DNA from: Silvania hatchlandensis
Lineage (GTDB): Bacteria > Pseudomonadota > Gammaproteobacteria > Enterobacterales > Enterobacteriaceae
Direction: 5' to 3'
Assembly (NCBI RefSeq): GCF_025564065.1
Contig: NZ_JAMGZK010000054.1
Coordinates: forward strand, 186,001 to 250,000
DNA: 64,000 bases
Positions within the stretch are counted from its first letter, which is position 1. Each line of letters opens with the position of its first letter. The notes under the pieces are model-generated. The model saw nothing but the letters and a program-made list of their open reading frames with translations, was not told the origin of the DNA and searched no databases. The position numbers and the translations under genes were made by a program. Below, one piece after another: positions 29,344-39,018 of the stretch.

Positions 29344-30750
29344 ATGTCTGTGTTATCTCGCTCGCGTCTGCTGGTCTTGCTTCTGCTCATGATGAGCGGA
29401 ACCCTTTCGGCTGCCGCAAAATCCTTTCTTGAGCAGGCGCAAAACCCCTTTGATAACAACGGCGACGGCCTGCCGGATTTAGGTCTGGCTGCACCCACCC
29501 GCGAGGGCGAAAAGCACCTCGCGGAGATGGCGAAGGCGTTTGGCGAGGCCAGTCAGGTTGACAACGGCCTGACCGCCGAAGAGCAGGCCCGCCAGTTTGC
29601 CTTTGGTCAGGTGCGGGATGCCGTCAGCCAGGAGGTGAATCATCATATTGAGTCCTGGCTTTCACCCTGGGGGAACGCCAGCGTTAACCTGCTGGTTAAT
29701 GACGAAGGGCGGTTCACCGGCAGCAGCGGCAGTTGGTTTATCCCCTGGCAGGACAATAACCAGTATCTGACCTGGAGCCAGGTCGGGTTGACCCAGCAGG
29801 ACGACGGGCTGGTGAGCAATGCGGGCATCGGCCAGCGCTGGGTGGCGGGCAGCTGGCTGCTCGGCTACAACACCTTTTACGACAACCTGCTGGATGAAAA
29901 CCTGCAGCGCGCCGGGCTCGGGGCCGAAGCCTGGGGCGAATACCTGCGCTTGTCGGCGAATTACTACCAGCCGTTAGCCAGCTGGCGCAACACCTCGACC
30001 CTCGAAGAGCAGCGCATGGCCCGCGGCTATGACGTCACCGCCAAAGCCTGGCTGCCGTTCTATCATCACCTCAACACCAGCGTCAGCTTTGAACAATATT
30101 TTGGCGACAGCGTCGATCTGTTCCAGTCCGGAACGGGCTACCACAATCCGCTGGCGGTGAACCTTGGCCTGAACTATACCCCGGTACCGCTGGTGACCTT
30201 CTCCGCCGCGCACAAGCAGGGCGAAAGCGGCGTCAGCCAGAATAACCTCGGCATGAAGCTCAACTACCGCTTTGGCGTGCCGCTGACCAAACAGCTCTCT
30301 GCCAGCGAAGTGGCCGACAGTCGCTCGCTGCGGGGCAGCCGTTACGATCCGCCAGAACGCCAGAATTTGCCGGTGATGGAGTTCCGCCAGCTGAAAACGC
30401 TCTCGGCCTGGCTGGCAACGCCGCCGTGGGAATTGCAGCCGGGTGAGACGGTGGTGTTGAAAATGGATATTCGCAGCCGGCACGGCGTGCGGCAGCTCTA
30501 CTGGCAGGGGGACGTGCAGGCGTTGAGTCTGACTGCACCGGCGAAGGCCGACAGCAGCGAGGGCTGGAGCATTATTGTGCCTGCCTGGGACAGCAGTGAA
30601 GGGGCGAGCAACCGCTGGCACCTGTCAGTGGTGGTCGAGGACGATGAGGGGCAGCGTGTCTCGTCCAATGAGATCACGCTCGCACTGACGCCACCGCTGA
30701 TGACGTTCCCGGAAGACGACCCGCGCTGGGCCCTGCTGCCGGACAACTAA
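29344..30750 (+). CDS. ychO: Invasin/intimin-like outer-membrane protein YchO
   Basis: This 468-residue inverse-autotransporter-type protein has a signal peptide (MSVLSRSRLLVLLLLMMSGTLSAAA) and a beta-barrel region of about residues 75-320 with the family segments VNHHIESWLSPWGNASV, LLGYNTFYDNLLDENLQRAGLGAE and EYLRLSANYYQP. One bacterial Ig-like domain makes up the C-terminal 130 residues. It matches E. coli YchO/YchP, which is linked to biofilm and adhesion. The ATG at 29344 starts a proper signal peptide but has no clear ribosome site. An overlapping frame from ATG 29313 has a better one. Convergent with narL, one base apart. Confidence 0.92.
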   Translation: MSVLSRSRLLVLLLLMMSGTLSAAAKSFLEQAQNPFDNNGDGLPDLGLAAPTREGEKHLAEMAKAFGEASQVDNGLTAEEQARQFAFGQVRDAVSQEVNHHIESWLSPWGNASVNLLVNDEGRFTGSSGSWFIPWQDNNQYLTWSQVGLTQQDDGLVSNAGIGQRWVAGSWLLGYNTFYDNLLDENLQRAGLGAEAWGEYLRLSANYYQPLASWRNTSTLEEQRMARGYDVTAKAWLPFYHHLNTSVSFEQYFGDSVDLFQSGTGYHNPLAVNLGLNYTPVPLVTFSAAHKQGESGVSQNNLGMKLNYRFGVPLTKQLSASEVADSRSLRGSRYDPPERQNLPVMEFRQLKTLSAWLATPPWELQPGETVVLKMDIRSRHGVRQLYWQGDVQALSLTAPAKADSSEGWSIIVPAWDSSEGASNRWHLSVVVEDDEGQRVSSNEITLALTPPLMTFPEDDPRWALLPDN

Positions 30751-30751
30751 A

Positions 30752-31402
30752 CTAGAAAATACGTTCCTGATGGACCCACACCGCCGCTTCCACACGCGAT
30801 TTCAGCTTCATCTTCTTCAGCATATGTTTCACGTGCACCTTCACCGTACTTTCGGTGATGTCCAGACGGCGGGCGATCATCTTGTTCGGCAGGCCCTGGG
30901 CAATCAGCTTGAGGATATCGCGCTCGCGCGGGGTCAGCTGGGTGACGTCGCGATCGGAGGTGGCGCGGTTGGCACGCAGGCTGGCGGCCAGCACCGGGGT
31001 CAGGGCTTCGCTCAGTACCATGTCGCCCGCAGCGGCCTGCTGCAGAGATTTCAGCAGTTCTTCCGGCTCCATGTCCTTCAGCAGATAGCCGTCGGCGCCG
31101 CGCTTGAGGGCGGTGACCACGTCCTCTTCATGGTTGGAGACGCTGAACACCACCACGCGGCCGGAGAGCGTTTTTTCCCGCAGTTTATCGAGGGTTTCTA
31201 ATCCGTTCATCCCCGGCATATTCAGGTCGAGCAGGATCAAATCCGGATCCAGCGCTTCGGCCAGTTCAATACCCTGTTCGCCGTTGCTGGCTTCGCCCAC
31301 GACGGTAATATCCGACGCCATGCTGATAAGTTGTTTTACGCCGGTGCGCAGCATCGGATGATCGTCGATTAACAGGATTGTTGCTGGCTCCTGATTAGAC
31401 AT
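30752..31402 (-). CDS. narL: Nitrate/nitrite response regulator NarL
   Basis: This 216-residue response regulator has its receiver domain with phospho-acceptor Asp59 ([10 protein letters not shown]) and a conserved lysine. A C-terminal LuxR-type helix-turn-helix is at about 150-210 ([35 protein letters not shown]). Phosphorylated by NarX, it activates narG and narK and represses alternative respiratory genes. The start at 31402 overlaps the narX end by eight bases, so the pair is co-translated. The longer frame to 31522 lies within narX and is rejected. Confidence 0.98.
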   Translation of the reverse strand: MSNQEPATILLIDDHPMLRTGVKQLISMASDITVVGEASNGEQGIELAEALDPDLILLDLNMPGMNGLETLDKLREKTLSGRVVVFSVSNHEEDVVTALKRGADGYLLKDMEPEELLKSLQQAAAGDMVLSEALTPVLAASLRANRATSDRDVTQLTPRERDILKLIAQGLPNKMIARRLDITESTVKVHVKHMLKKMKLKSRVEAAVWVHQERIF

Positions 31403-33191
31403 GGTGTTCTCCTTGGGCAGTGAAAAGAGGCTTTTCGGGAATGAAGGTGACAATGACGTCGGTGCCGCCGGACTCGCCGCAGCGAACCTGACAATCACCA
31501 CGCAGGCTTTGCGCGCGGTCACGCATAATGATTAAGCCGTAGTGATTATGTCGTTCGGCGTTTTCCGGCACGCCACAGCCGTTATCACGAACCGTGAGTT
31601 TGACCTGATTATCATGACGACTCACGCTCAGGGCAACCGCTGTCGCCCCGGAATGTTTTAGCGCGTTGCTTAACGCTTCGCGGGCGATCTGCAGCAGATG
31701 GATGGCCTGATGGGACGGCACAAAGCGCGGCGGCAGCTGGTAGTCGAGGGCGATCGCAAAACCGAGTCGGGCGCTGAACTCCTGACAGCTGGCCTCCAGA
31801 GCCGGACGCAGGCCGGGCTCCGTCAGCTGCAGGCGGAAGGTGGTGAGCAACTCGCGCAGCTGCACCCAGGAGGTGTTCAGCTCGTTGCGGATCTGGCTCA
31901 GAAGCTGTTTGCTGTTATCCGGCAGGTGGGTGTCCTGCATCTGCAGGCAACTGACCTGCATCTTCATACAGGAGAGCGACTGGGCGATAGAGTCGTGTAG
32001 TTCCCGGGCAATGGTGGCGCGCTCTTCCATCACAATCAGCTGCTGCTGTTTTTCCTGATGGCGGTCGAGGGCCAGGGTGGCGGTGAGCTGCTCCACTAGC
32101 GTATCGACCAGCTGCTGCTGATCGTGGCTCAAATGGCGTCCGGCGGGCAGCGTCGCCAGCAGAATACCGTACTGCATCAGATTGTCGGCCAGTCGCCACT
32201 TTAGCGTGGTCCCGCTGGTGGCGAGGGGAGGCATGTCCCGCGGGCACAAATGACAGCCTTTTTCATCGCAACTCAGGTCCGACTGGCAGGTAAATTCCTG
32301 GTGGTTCTCTTCATCTTCCATGTCGTACACCCGCAGCTCGATATCGTGCAGCAGGGTCAGATTTTGCAGGCCGTTCAGCACCGGTGAGAGCCGCTCGCAC
32401 AGCGGCACCTGGGAATGCAGACGACGGTTGGCCTGCCACAGAAAGGAGAGAATTTCGTTCTTTTGCTCCAGCCCGGCGGTTTTTTCCCGCACCCGCTGCT
32501 CGAGCACCGCGTAGCTTTCGGCCAGCTCGCCGGACATAGTATTCAGCGCGTCGCCAAGCATCGCCATCTCATTGCGCCCGCTCACCTGTGCGCGCTGGGT
32601 AAAATCGCGCTGGGTTACAGCGCGGGCTACCGCCAGCAACTGTCGCCACGGATGGAGTAGCCTGTTGCGCAGCCAGACGATGGTAAACACCAGCAGCAGC
32701 CCCATAAACACCGCCATCAGCTGCTGCATCAGCACCACCCGCGCGATGCGCTGTTCGGTGCTGGAGTCGAATGCGCTCACCAGATCGTCCAGGCGACTGA
32801 CAAAATTCGCCACGTCGGCGGCCACCGTCTCGGGGCTTTGCGCCTGCTTGAGTCCTGGCTCCAGCTTGCTGTGCCAGTAGCCCTGTAGCGCTGTCAGCTT
32901 AGGTTGCTGGTTTTCGCGCTGTGCGGCGTCTTTCAGCGCCGGGCTGAAGACGGTCACTTCCATTTCGTCCAGCAGGGCCTGATCTGCGGCTGACAGCGGG
33001 ATCGCCGCCAGCAGCCGGTAGCTCTGCATCCGCAGTGAGCCGGCTTTATTTATCGCGTGTGCGTTGCCCTGGACGCCTTGTACCAGCCAGCCGGAAATCG
33101 CCATCCCCGTCACCCCGATAGCGGTGGACAGCATGACGATGAGCACCAGTTGATTAACCAGCGTCAGCGGTGAAAAACAGCGTTTAAACAT
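31395..33191 (-). CDS. narX: Nitrate/nitrite sensor histidine kinase NarX
   Basis: This 598-residue inner-membrane sensor has two membrane segments (about 15-37 and 150-172) flanking a periplasmic sensor that holds the nitrate-binding P-box [17 protein letters not shown] near residues 46-62. HAMP follows, then a cysteine-bearing central module ([18 protein letters not shown]). A HisKA_3 domain carries the phosphorylated histidine in [12 protein letters not shown], and the HATPase domain has DNGCGVPE. It senses nitrate over nitrite and phosphorylates NarL. The ATG at 33191 aligns with the E. coli start. Confidence 0.98.
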   Translation of the reverse strand: MFKRCFSPLTLVNQLVLIVMLSTAIGVTGMAISGWLVQGVQGNAHAINKAGSLRMQSYRLLAAIPLSAADQALLDEMEVTVFSPALKDAAQRENQQPKLTALQGYWHSKLEPGLKQAQSPETVAADVANFVSRLDDLVSAFDSSTEQRIARVVLMQQLMAVFMGLLLVFTIVWLRNRLLHPWRQLLAVARAVTQRDFTQRAQVSGRNEMAMLGDALNTMSGELAESYAVLEQRVREKTAGLEQKNEILSFLWQANRRLHSQVPLCERLSPVLNGLQNLTLLHDIELRVYDMEDEENHQEFTCQSDLSCDEKGCHLCPRDMPPLATSGTTLKWRLADNLMQYGILLATLPAGRHLSHDQQQLVDTLVEQLTATLALDRHQEKQQQLIVMEERATIARELHDSIAQSLSCMKMQVSCLQMQDTHLPDNSKQLLSQIRNELNTSWVQLRELLTTFRLQLTEPGLRPALEASCQEFSARLGFAIALDYQLPPRFVPSHQAIHLLQIAREALSNALKHSGATAVALSVSRHDNQVKLTVRDNGCGVPENAERHNHYGLIIMRDRAQSLRGDCQVRCGESGGTDVIVTFIPEKPLFTAQGEHHV

Positions 33192-33499
33192 AGAGCAGTC
33201 TGGCTCCTGACAATGCCTGGACCTGGAAGGAGCCCTATTCTCAGGCATACCCTGGAGTATACCCATACCCAAAAAGGATTACCTCCTAATTGCCATTAGC
33301 CAGGTGAATGGGAGCAGAGGAGTAGCCAGAAAGAGCAGTACCGTGAAAAACCACACCTTTTCTGGCGGAAAATGCTACTCACTTAGGGTGATGGCTGGTT
33401 TTTACGCCTGAATTAGCGACATTTTCCTTTGATTTATATCAACTTACCGCCCGCTTAAAACCCTGATCTTTGTCCAACTTTTAAGAATCAGAGGTGTCT
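33192..33499. promoter_or_regulatory. Divergent narX/narK control region
   Basis: This 308-bp gene-free interval holds both promoters. Plus-strand NarL-type heptamers TACCCAT (33260-33266) and TACCCAA (33266-33272) lie about 210 bp upstream of the predicted narK start. That corresponds to the distal NarL cluster known for E. coli narK. The FNR site is listed separately. An integration host factor site probably bends the DNA between them, but I could not place it. Confidence 0.65.
33429..33442 (+). promoter_or_regulatory. FNR box of narK
   Basis: TTGATTTATATCAA is a perfect FNR inverted repeat (TTGAT-N4-ATCAA). With FNR centred at -41.5 the start would fall near 33477, 23 bp before the narK ATG. 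Confidence 0.9.
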
Positions 33500-34894
33500 A
33501 TGAGTCACTCAACTTCCCCCGAAAGGGAATCTGGCGCGGTGATTACCGAGTGGCGTCCGGAAGATCCGGCGTTCTGGCAACAGCGTGGTCAGCGTGTAGC
33601 AAGTCGTAATCTGTGGATTTCCGTTCCCTGTCTGCTTTTGGCATTCTGCGTCTGGATGCTGTTCAGCGCCGTGGCGGTCAATCTGCCAAAAGTGGGCTTC
33701 ACATTTACCACCGATCAGCTGTTTATGTTAACGGCGTTACCTGCGCTTTCGGGGGCGCTGCTGCGCGTGCCGTACGCGTTTATGGTGCCGCTGTTTGGCG
33801 GTCGTCGCTGGACGGCGTTCAGTACCGGGATCATGATCATCCCGTGCGTGTGGCTGGGTTTTGCGGTGCAGGATACCACCACCCCGTTTAGCGTCTTCGT
33901 AACCATTTCACTGCTGTGCGGTTTTGCCGGGGCTAACTTTGCCTCCAGCATGGCCAACATTAGCTTCTTCTTCCCGAAACAGAAGCAGGGCGGGGCGCTG
34001 GGTCTGAACGGCGGTCTGGGGAACATGGGCGTCAGCGTGATGCAGCTGATTGCGCCGCTGGTGATTTCGGTGTCGATTTTTGCTGTTTTTGGCGGATCGG
34101 GCGTTGAGCAGGCCGACGGTTCGCTGCTATTCCTGCAGAACGCAGCGTGGATTTGGGTGCCCTTCCTGGTGGTCTTAACCCTGGCCGCGTGGTTCGGCAT
34201 GAACGATCTGGCGGCGTCGAAAGCCTCGCTGCGCGAACAGCTGCCGGTACTGAAACGCGCCCATCTGTGGATCATGGCCCTGCTGTATCTGGCAACGTTC
34301 GGCTCGTTTATCGGCTTCTCCGCCGGGTTCGCAATGCTGTCGAAAACCCAGTTCCCGGACGTGCAGATCCTGCATTACGCCTTCTTCGGCCCGTTCATTG
34401 GTGCACTGGCGCGGTCAACCGGTGGGATGATTTCCGACCGTCTGGGTGGGACGCGCGTAACCCTGGTTAACTTTGTGCTGATGGCGATTTTCTGCGCTCT
34501 GTTGTTCCTGACTCTGCCGGTGAATGGCGTGGGCGGCAATTTTAGCGCCTTCTTCGCGGTGTTTATGGTGCTGTTCCTGACCGCCGGGCTGGGGAGTGCC
34601 TCTACCTTCCAGATGATCTCGGTGATCTTCCGTAAAATGACGATGGAACGTGTCAAAGCACAGGGTGGTGACGAGCAGCAGGCAATGCGTGAGGCGGCCA
34701 CCGACACTGCGGCGGCGCTGGGCTTTATCTCGGCGATTGGCGCGATTGGCGGCTTCTTTATTCCAAAAGCCTTTGGTATCTCGCTGGAGCTGAGCGGCTC
34801 CCCGGCGAATGCCATGAAAGTATTCCTTGTATTCTATATCGCCTGCGTGGTGATCACCTGGGTGGTATACGGGCGTAATTCTAATAAAAAGTAA
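33500..34894 (+). CDS. narK: Nitrate/nitrite antiporter NarK
   Basis: This 464-residue inner-membrane major-facilitator protein of the nitrate/nitrite porter family has 12 predicted membrane segments. It carries both nitrate signature motifs, GFAGANFASSMANISFFFP and GLNGGLGNMGVSVMQL-type in the fifth helix with the equivalent AALGFISAIGAIGGFF region near the end. It exchanges nitrate for nitrite during anaerobic respiration. The start at 33500 follows GAGGTG; the GTG six bases upstream is less likely. A strong terminator separates it from narG. Confidence 0.97.
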   Translation: MSHSTSPERESGAVITEWRPEDPAFWQQRGQRVASRNLWISVPCLLLAFCVWMLFSAVAVNLPKVGFTFTTDQLFMLTALPALSGALLRVPYAFMVPLFGGRRWTAFSTGIMIIPCVWLGFAVQDTTTPFSVFVTISLLCGFAGANFASSMANISFFFPKQKQGGALGLNGGLGNMGVSVMQLIAPLVISVSIFAVFGGSGVEQADGSLLFLQNAAWIWVPFLVVLTLAAWFGMNDLAASKASLREQLPVLKRAHLWIMALLYLATFGSFIGFSAGFAMLSKTQFPDVQILHYAFFGPFIGALARSTGGMISDRLGGTRVTLVNFVLMAIFCALLFLTLPVNGVGGNFSAFFAVFMVLFLTAGLGSASTFQMISVIFRKMTMERVKAQGGDEQQAMREAATDTAAALGFISAIGAIGGFFIPKAFGISLELSGSPANAMKVFLVFYIACVVITWVVYGRNSNKK

Positions 34895-34911
34895 GTTGTG
34901 ATTATCCGTTT

Positions 34912-34938
34912 GCGCGGCCTGGTGCCGCGCTTTTTTTT
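34912..34938 (+). terminator. Terminator after narK
   Basis: The stem GCGCGGC/GCCGCGC is followed by eight T. It begins 18 bp after the narK stop and isolates narK from narGHJI. Confidence 0.92.
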
Positions 34939-35274
34939 GCTCGTCATTAGTTACAACATCCTCATGGGCGTTAACCCTTCGCCAGGGGGTAGCACTGTGA
35001 TCCCTGTCGCTTAGCAGAATCGTCTACTCCTTAAAACTCCGGGGATGAAATTACGCTCTCTCTTTTGTACGATGAATAATAAAAACCCTTGTTTAACAGT
35101 GATATACAAAACAAGAGTGCGTACCCCCTTCGGGGTAGCGAAAGATAAGCCCTCCTCAACAGACCTGAGCCGCCTTGATCGTTATCAATTCCCGTCATCT
35201 TTCAGGGCGTTACCTTCGCCACAAATCAGCAATGTCGATTTAGAGAGCCACAGGCTCCACACAGGAGATATCCG
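34939..35274 (+). promoter_or_regulatory. narG upstream control region
   Basis: A NarL-type heptamer TACTCCT lies at 35025-35031, about 195 bp upstream of the predicted start. An inverted heptamer pair, TACCCCCTTCGGGGTA (35122-35137), has the 7-2-7 geometry preferred by NarL and NarP and centres near -93. An FNR box follows at 35175-35188. This is the same order as the E. coli narG control region. No gene is seen here. Confidence 0.8.
35175..35188 (+). promoter_or_regulatory. FNR box of narGHJI
   Basis: TTGATCGTTATCAA is a perfect FNR inverted repeat. A centre of 35181.5 places the transcription start near 35223 for the usual -41.5 spacing, about 52 bp before narG. Confidence 0.9.
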
Positions 35275-38200
35275 ATGAGTAAATTTCTGGACCGGTTTCG
35301 CTACTTCAAGCAGAAGGGTGAAACATTTGCCGATGGGCACGGTCAGCTTCTGGAGACCAACCGGGACTGGGAAGATGGTTACCGTCAGCGTTGGCAGCAT
35401 GACAAAGTCGTGCGTTCCACCCATGGTGTAAACTGCACGGGTTCATGCAGCTGGAAGATTTTCGTCAAAAACGGTCTGGTGACCTGGGAAATGCAGCAGA
35501 CGGACTATCCGCGTACCCGTCCTGATATGCCAAACCACGAACCGCGCGGCTGCCCTCGCGGCGCCAGCTACTCCTGGTACCTGTACAGCGCCAACCGCCT
35601 GAAATACCCGCTGATGCGTAAACGCCTGATGAAAATGTGGCGTGAAGCGAAAGTGCAGCACAGCGATCCGGTGGATGCCTGGGCCTCAATCATTGAAGAT
35701 GCCGACAAAGCGAAAAGCTTCAAGCAGGCACGCGGCCGCGGCGGCTTTGTGCGCTCCTCGTGGAAAGAAGTTAACGAGCTGATTGCCGCTTCCAACGTCT
35801 ATACCGTTAAAACCTACGGTCCGGATCGCGTGGCAGGCTTCTCGCCGATCCCGGCGATGTCGATGGTCTCTTACGCCTCCGGCGCGCGCTACCTGTCGCT
35901 GATCGGCGGCACCTGTCTGAGCTTCTACGACTGGTACTGTGACTTACCGCCTGCGTCGCCGCAGACCTGGGGTGAGCAGACCGACGTGCCGGAATCTGCC
36001 GACTGGTATAACTCCAGCTATATCATCGCCTGGGGCTCTAACGTTCCGCAGACCCGTACCCCTGACGCCCACTTCTTTACTGAAGTGCGTTACAAAGGCA
36101 CCAAAACCGTTGCCATTACCCCGGACTACGCCGAAATCGCCAAACTGTGCGACCTGTGGCTGGCCCCGAAACAGGGTACCGATGCCGCAATGGCGCTGGC
36201 GATGGGCCACGTGATGCTGCGTGAGTTCCACCTCGATAAGCCAAGCCAGTACTTCACCGACTACGTGCGCAAATACACCGACATGCCAATGCTGGTGATG
36301 CTGGAAGAGCGCGACGGTTACTACGCGGCAGGCCGTATGCTGCGTGCGGCAGACCTGGTGGATGCCCTGGGTCAGGAAAACAACCCGGAATGGAAAACCG
36401 TTGCCTGTAACAGCAGCGGCGACATCGTTGCGCCGAATGGCTCAATCGGCTTCCGCTGGGGTGAGAAAGGCAAATGGAACCTCGAGCAGCGTGACGGTAC
36501 CTCCGGTGATGAGACTGAACTGCGCCTGAGCATGCTCGGCAGCCAGGACGACATCGCCGACGTCGGCTTCCCGTACTTCGGCGGCGAAGGCTCCGAGCAC
36601 TTCAACAAAGTGGCGCTGGAAAACGTGCTGATGCACAAGCTGCCGGTGAAACGCCTGCAGCTGGCCGACGGTTCTACTGCGCTGGTGACCACCGTTTACG
36701 ATCTGACGCTGGCCAACTACGGCCTGGAGCGCGGTCTGAACGATGAAAACTGCGCCACCAGCTATGACGATGTGAAAGCGTACACCCCCGCATGGGCAGA
36801 GCAGATCACCGGCGTACCGCGCGCCCATATCATCCGTACCGCGCGCGAATTTGCGGATAACGCTGATAAGACGCATGGTCGTTCAATGATCATCGTCGGT
36901 GCCGGTCTGAACCACTGGTTCCACCTCGATATGAACTATCGCGGCCTGATAAACATGCTGATCTTCTGCGGCTGCGTCGGTCAGAGCGGCGGCGGCTGGG
37001 CACACTATGTTGGCCAGGAAAAACTGCGTCCACAGACCGGCTGGCAGCCGCTGGCGTTTGGCCTTGACTGGCAGCGTCCGGCGCGTCACATGAACAGCAC
37101 CTCCTATTTCTACAACCACTCCAGCCAGTGGCGTTACGAGACCGTCACCGCACAGGAACTGCTGTCGCCAATGGCGGATAAATCCCGCTACACCGGCCAT
37201 CTGTTGGATTTCAACGTGCGTGCTGAACGCATGGGCTGGCTGCCGTCTGCACCACAGCTGGGCACTAACCCGCTGCGTATCGCAGAGGCTGCGGCCAAAG
37301 CAGGTATGTCACCGGTGGATTACACCGTCAAATCCCTGAAAGACGGCTCTATTCGCTTTGCGGCGGAGCAGCCGGAAAACGGCAAAAACCACCCGCGTAA
37401 CCTGTTTATCTGGCGCTCTAACCTGCTGGGTTCATCCGGTAAAGGCCACGAGTACATGCTGAAGTACCTGCTCGGGACTGAACACGGTATTCAGGGTAAA
37501 GATCTCGGCCAGCAGGGCGGCGTGAAGCCGGAAGAAGTGGAGTGGGTGGATAACGGTCTCGACGGCAAACTGGATCTGGTGGTGACGCTGGACTTCCGTC
37601 TGTCGAGCACCTGTCTCTACTCCGATATCGTGCTGCCAACCGCGACCTGGTACGAGAAAGACGACATGAATACCTCGGACATGCATCCGTTTATTCATCC
37701 GCTGTCTGCTGCCGTTGACCCGGCGTGGGAATCGAAAAGCGACTGGGATATCTACAAAGATATCGCGAAGAAATTCTCCGAAGTCTGCGTCGGCCACCTT
37801 GGCGTTGAAACTGACGTGGTGACGCTGCCAATCCAGCACGACTCCGCGGCCGAACTGGCCCAGCCGCTCGACGTGAAGGACTGGAAAAAAGGCGAATGCG
37901 ACCTGATCCCAGGCGTTACCGCACCGCACATTATTCCGGTTGAGCGCGACTATCCGGCGACCTGGGAGCGTTTTACCTCTATCGGTCCACTGCTGGAGAA
38001 AATCGGTAATGGCGGGAAGGGCATCTCCTGGAACACCCAGAGCGAGATGGACCTGCTGCGTAAGCTGAACTACACCAAAGCGGACGGCCCGGCGAAAGGT
38101 CAGCCGATGCTGAATACCGCCATCGACGCAGCAGAGATGATCCTGACCCTTGCCCCGGAAACTAACGGCCAGGTGTCGGTGAAAGCATGGGCAGCGCTGA

Positions 38201-39018
38201 GTGAATTCACCGGTCGCGACCATACCCATCTGGCGCTGAACAAAGAAGACGAGAAGATCCGCTTCCGCGATATTCAGGCCCAGCCGCGCAAAATCATCTC
38301 CAGCCCGACCTGGTCAGGCCTCGAAGATGAACACGTTTCTTATAACGCCGGTTACACCAACGTTCACGAGCTGATCCCATGGCGTACCCTGTCCGGTCGC
38401 CAGTCCCTGTATCAGGATCACCAGTGGATGCGCGACTTCGGCGAAAGCCTGCTGGTCTACCGTCCGCCAATCGACACCCGTTCTGTGCAAGCGGTGATGG
38501 GCAAGAAATCGAACGGTAATCCGGAGAAGGCGCTGAACTTCCTGACGCCGCACCAGAAATGGGGCATTCACTCCACCTACAGCGACAACCTGCTGATGCT
38601 GACGTTGTCCCGTGGCGGCCCGATTGTGTGGATGAGCGAAGCGGATGCGAAGGATCTGGGTATCGAAGATAACGACTGGATCGAAGTATTTAACAGTAAC
38701 GGTGCTCTGACGGCGCGTGCGGTTGTCAGCCAGCGTGTGCCAGCCGGGATGACCATGATGTACCACGCGCAGGAACGTATCGTAAACCTGCCGGGCTCAG
38801 AAATCACCGAACAGCGTGGCGGTATTCACAACTCCGTGACCCGTATTACGCCAAAACCGACCCATATGATCGGCGGCTACGCGCAGCTGGCCTATAGCTT
38901 TAACTATTACGGCACCGTCGGCTCTAACCGCGATGAGTTCGTGGTGGTACGTAAGATGAAGAATATTAACTGGTTAGACGGCGAAGGTAATGACCAGGTA
39001 CAGGAGAGCGTAAAATGA
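35275..39018 (+). CDS. narG: Respiratory nitrate reductase alpha subunit NarG
   Basis: NarG is the molybdenum catalytic subunit of membrane-bound nitrate reductase A, facing the cytoplasm. The protein has 1247 residues, as in E. coli. The N-terminal FS0 [4Fe-4S] ligands are His50, Cys54, Cys58 and Cys93 (RSTHGVNCTGSC; RGCPRGA). The Mo-ligand aspartate lies in the TWGEQTDVPESADW region near residue 222. Molybdopterin-binding and C-terminal dinucleotide-binding domains follow. It has the vestigial rather than functional Tat-like start typical of NarG. It overlaps narH by four bases (ATGA), so subunits are made in step. Confidence 0.98.
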   Translation: MSKFLDRFRYFKQKGETFADGHGQLLETNRDWEDGYRQRWQHDKVVRSTHGVNCTGSCSWKIFVKNGLVTWEMQQTDYPRTRPDMPNHEPRGCPRGASYSWYLYSANRLKYPLMRKRLMKMWREAKVQHSDPVDAWASIIEDADKAKSFKQARGRGGFVRSSWKEVNELIAASNVYTVKTYGPDRVAGFSPIPAMSMVSYASGARYLSLIGGTCLSFYDWYCDLPPASPQTWGEQTDVPESADWYNSSYIIAWGSNVPQTRTPDAHFFTEVRYKGTKTVAITPDYAEIAKLCDLWLAPKQGTDAAMALAMGHVMLREFHLDKPSQYFTDYVRKYTDMPMLVMLEERDGYYAAGRMLRAADLVDALGQENNPEWKTVACNSSGDIVAPNGSIGFRWGEKGKWNLEQRDGTSGDETELRLSMLGSQDDIADVGFPYFGGEGSEHFNKVALENVLMHKLPVKRLQLADGSTALVTTVYDLTLANYGLERGLNDENCATSYDDVKAYTPAWAEQITGVPRAHIIRTAREFADNADKTHGRSMIIVGAGLNHWFHLDMNYRGLINMLIFCGCVGQSGGGWAHYVGQEKLRPQTGWQPLAFGLDWQRPARHMNSTSYFYNHSSQWRYETVTAQELLSPMADKSRYTGHLLDFNVRAERMGWLPSAPQLGTNPLRIAEAAAKAGMSPVDYTVKSLKDGSIRFAAEQPENGKNHPRNLFIWRSNLLGSSGKGHEYMLKYLLGTEHGIQGKDLGQQGGVKPEEVEWVDNGLDGKLDLVVTLDFRLSSTCLYSDIVLPTATWYEKDDMNTSDMHPFIHPLSAAVDPAWESKSDWDIYKDIAKKFSEVCVGHLGVETDVVTLPIQHDSAAELAQPLDVKDWKKGECDLIPGVTAPHIIPVERDYPATWERFTSIGPLLEKIGNGGKGISWNTQSEMDLLRKLNYTKADGPAKGQPMLNTAIDAAEMILTLAPETNGQVSVKAWAALSEFTGRDHTHLALNKEDEKIRFRDIQAQPRKIISSPTWSGLEDEHVSYNAGYTNVHELIPWRTLSGRQSLYQDHQWMRDFGESLLVYRPPIDTRSVQAVMGKKSNGNPEKALNFLTPHQKWGIHSTYSDNLLMLTLSRGGPIVWMSEADAKDLGIEDNDWIEVFNSNGALTARAVVSQRVPAGMTMMYHAQERIVNLPGSEITEQRGGIHNSVTRITPKPTHMIGGYAQLAYSFNYYGTVGSNRDEFVVVRKMKNINWLDGEGNDQVQESVK

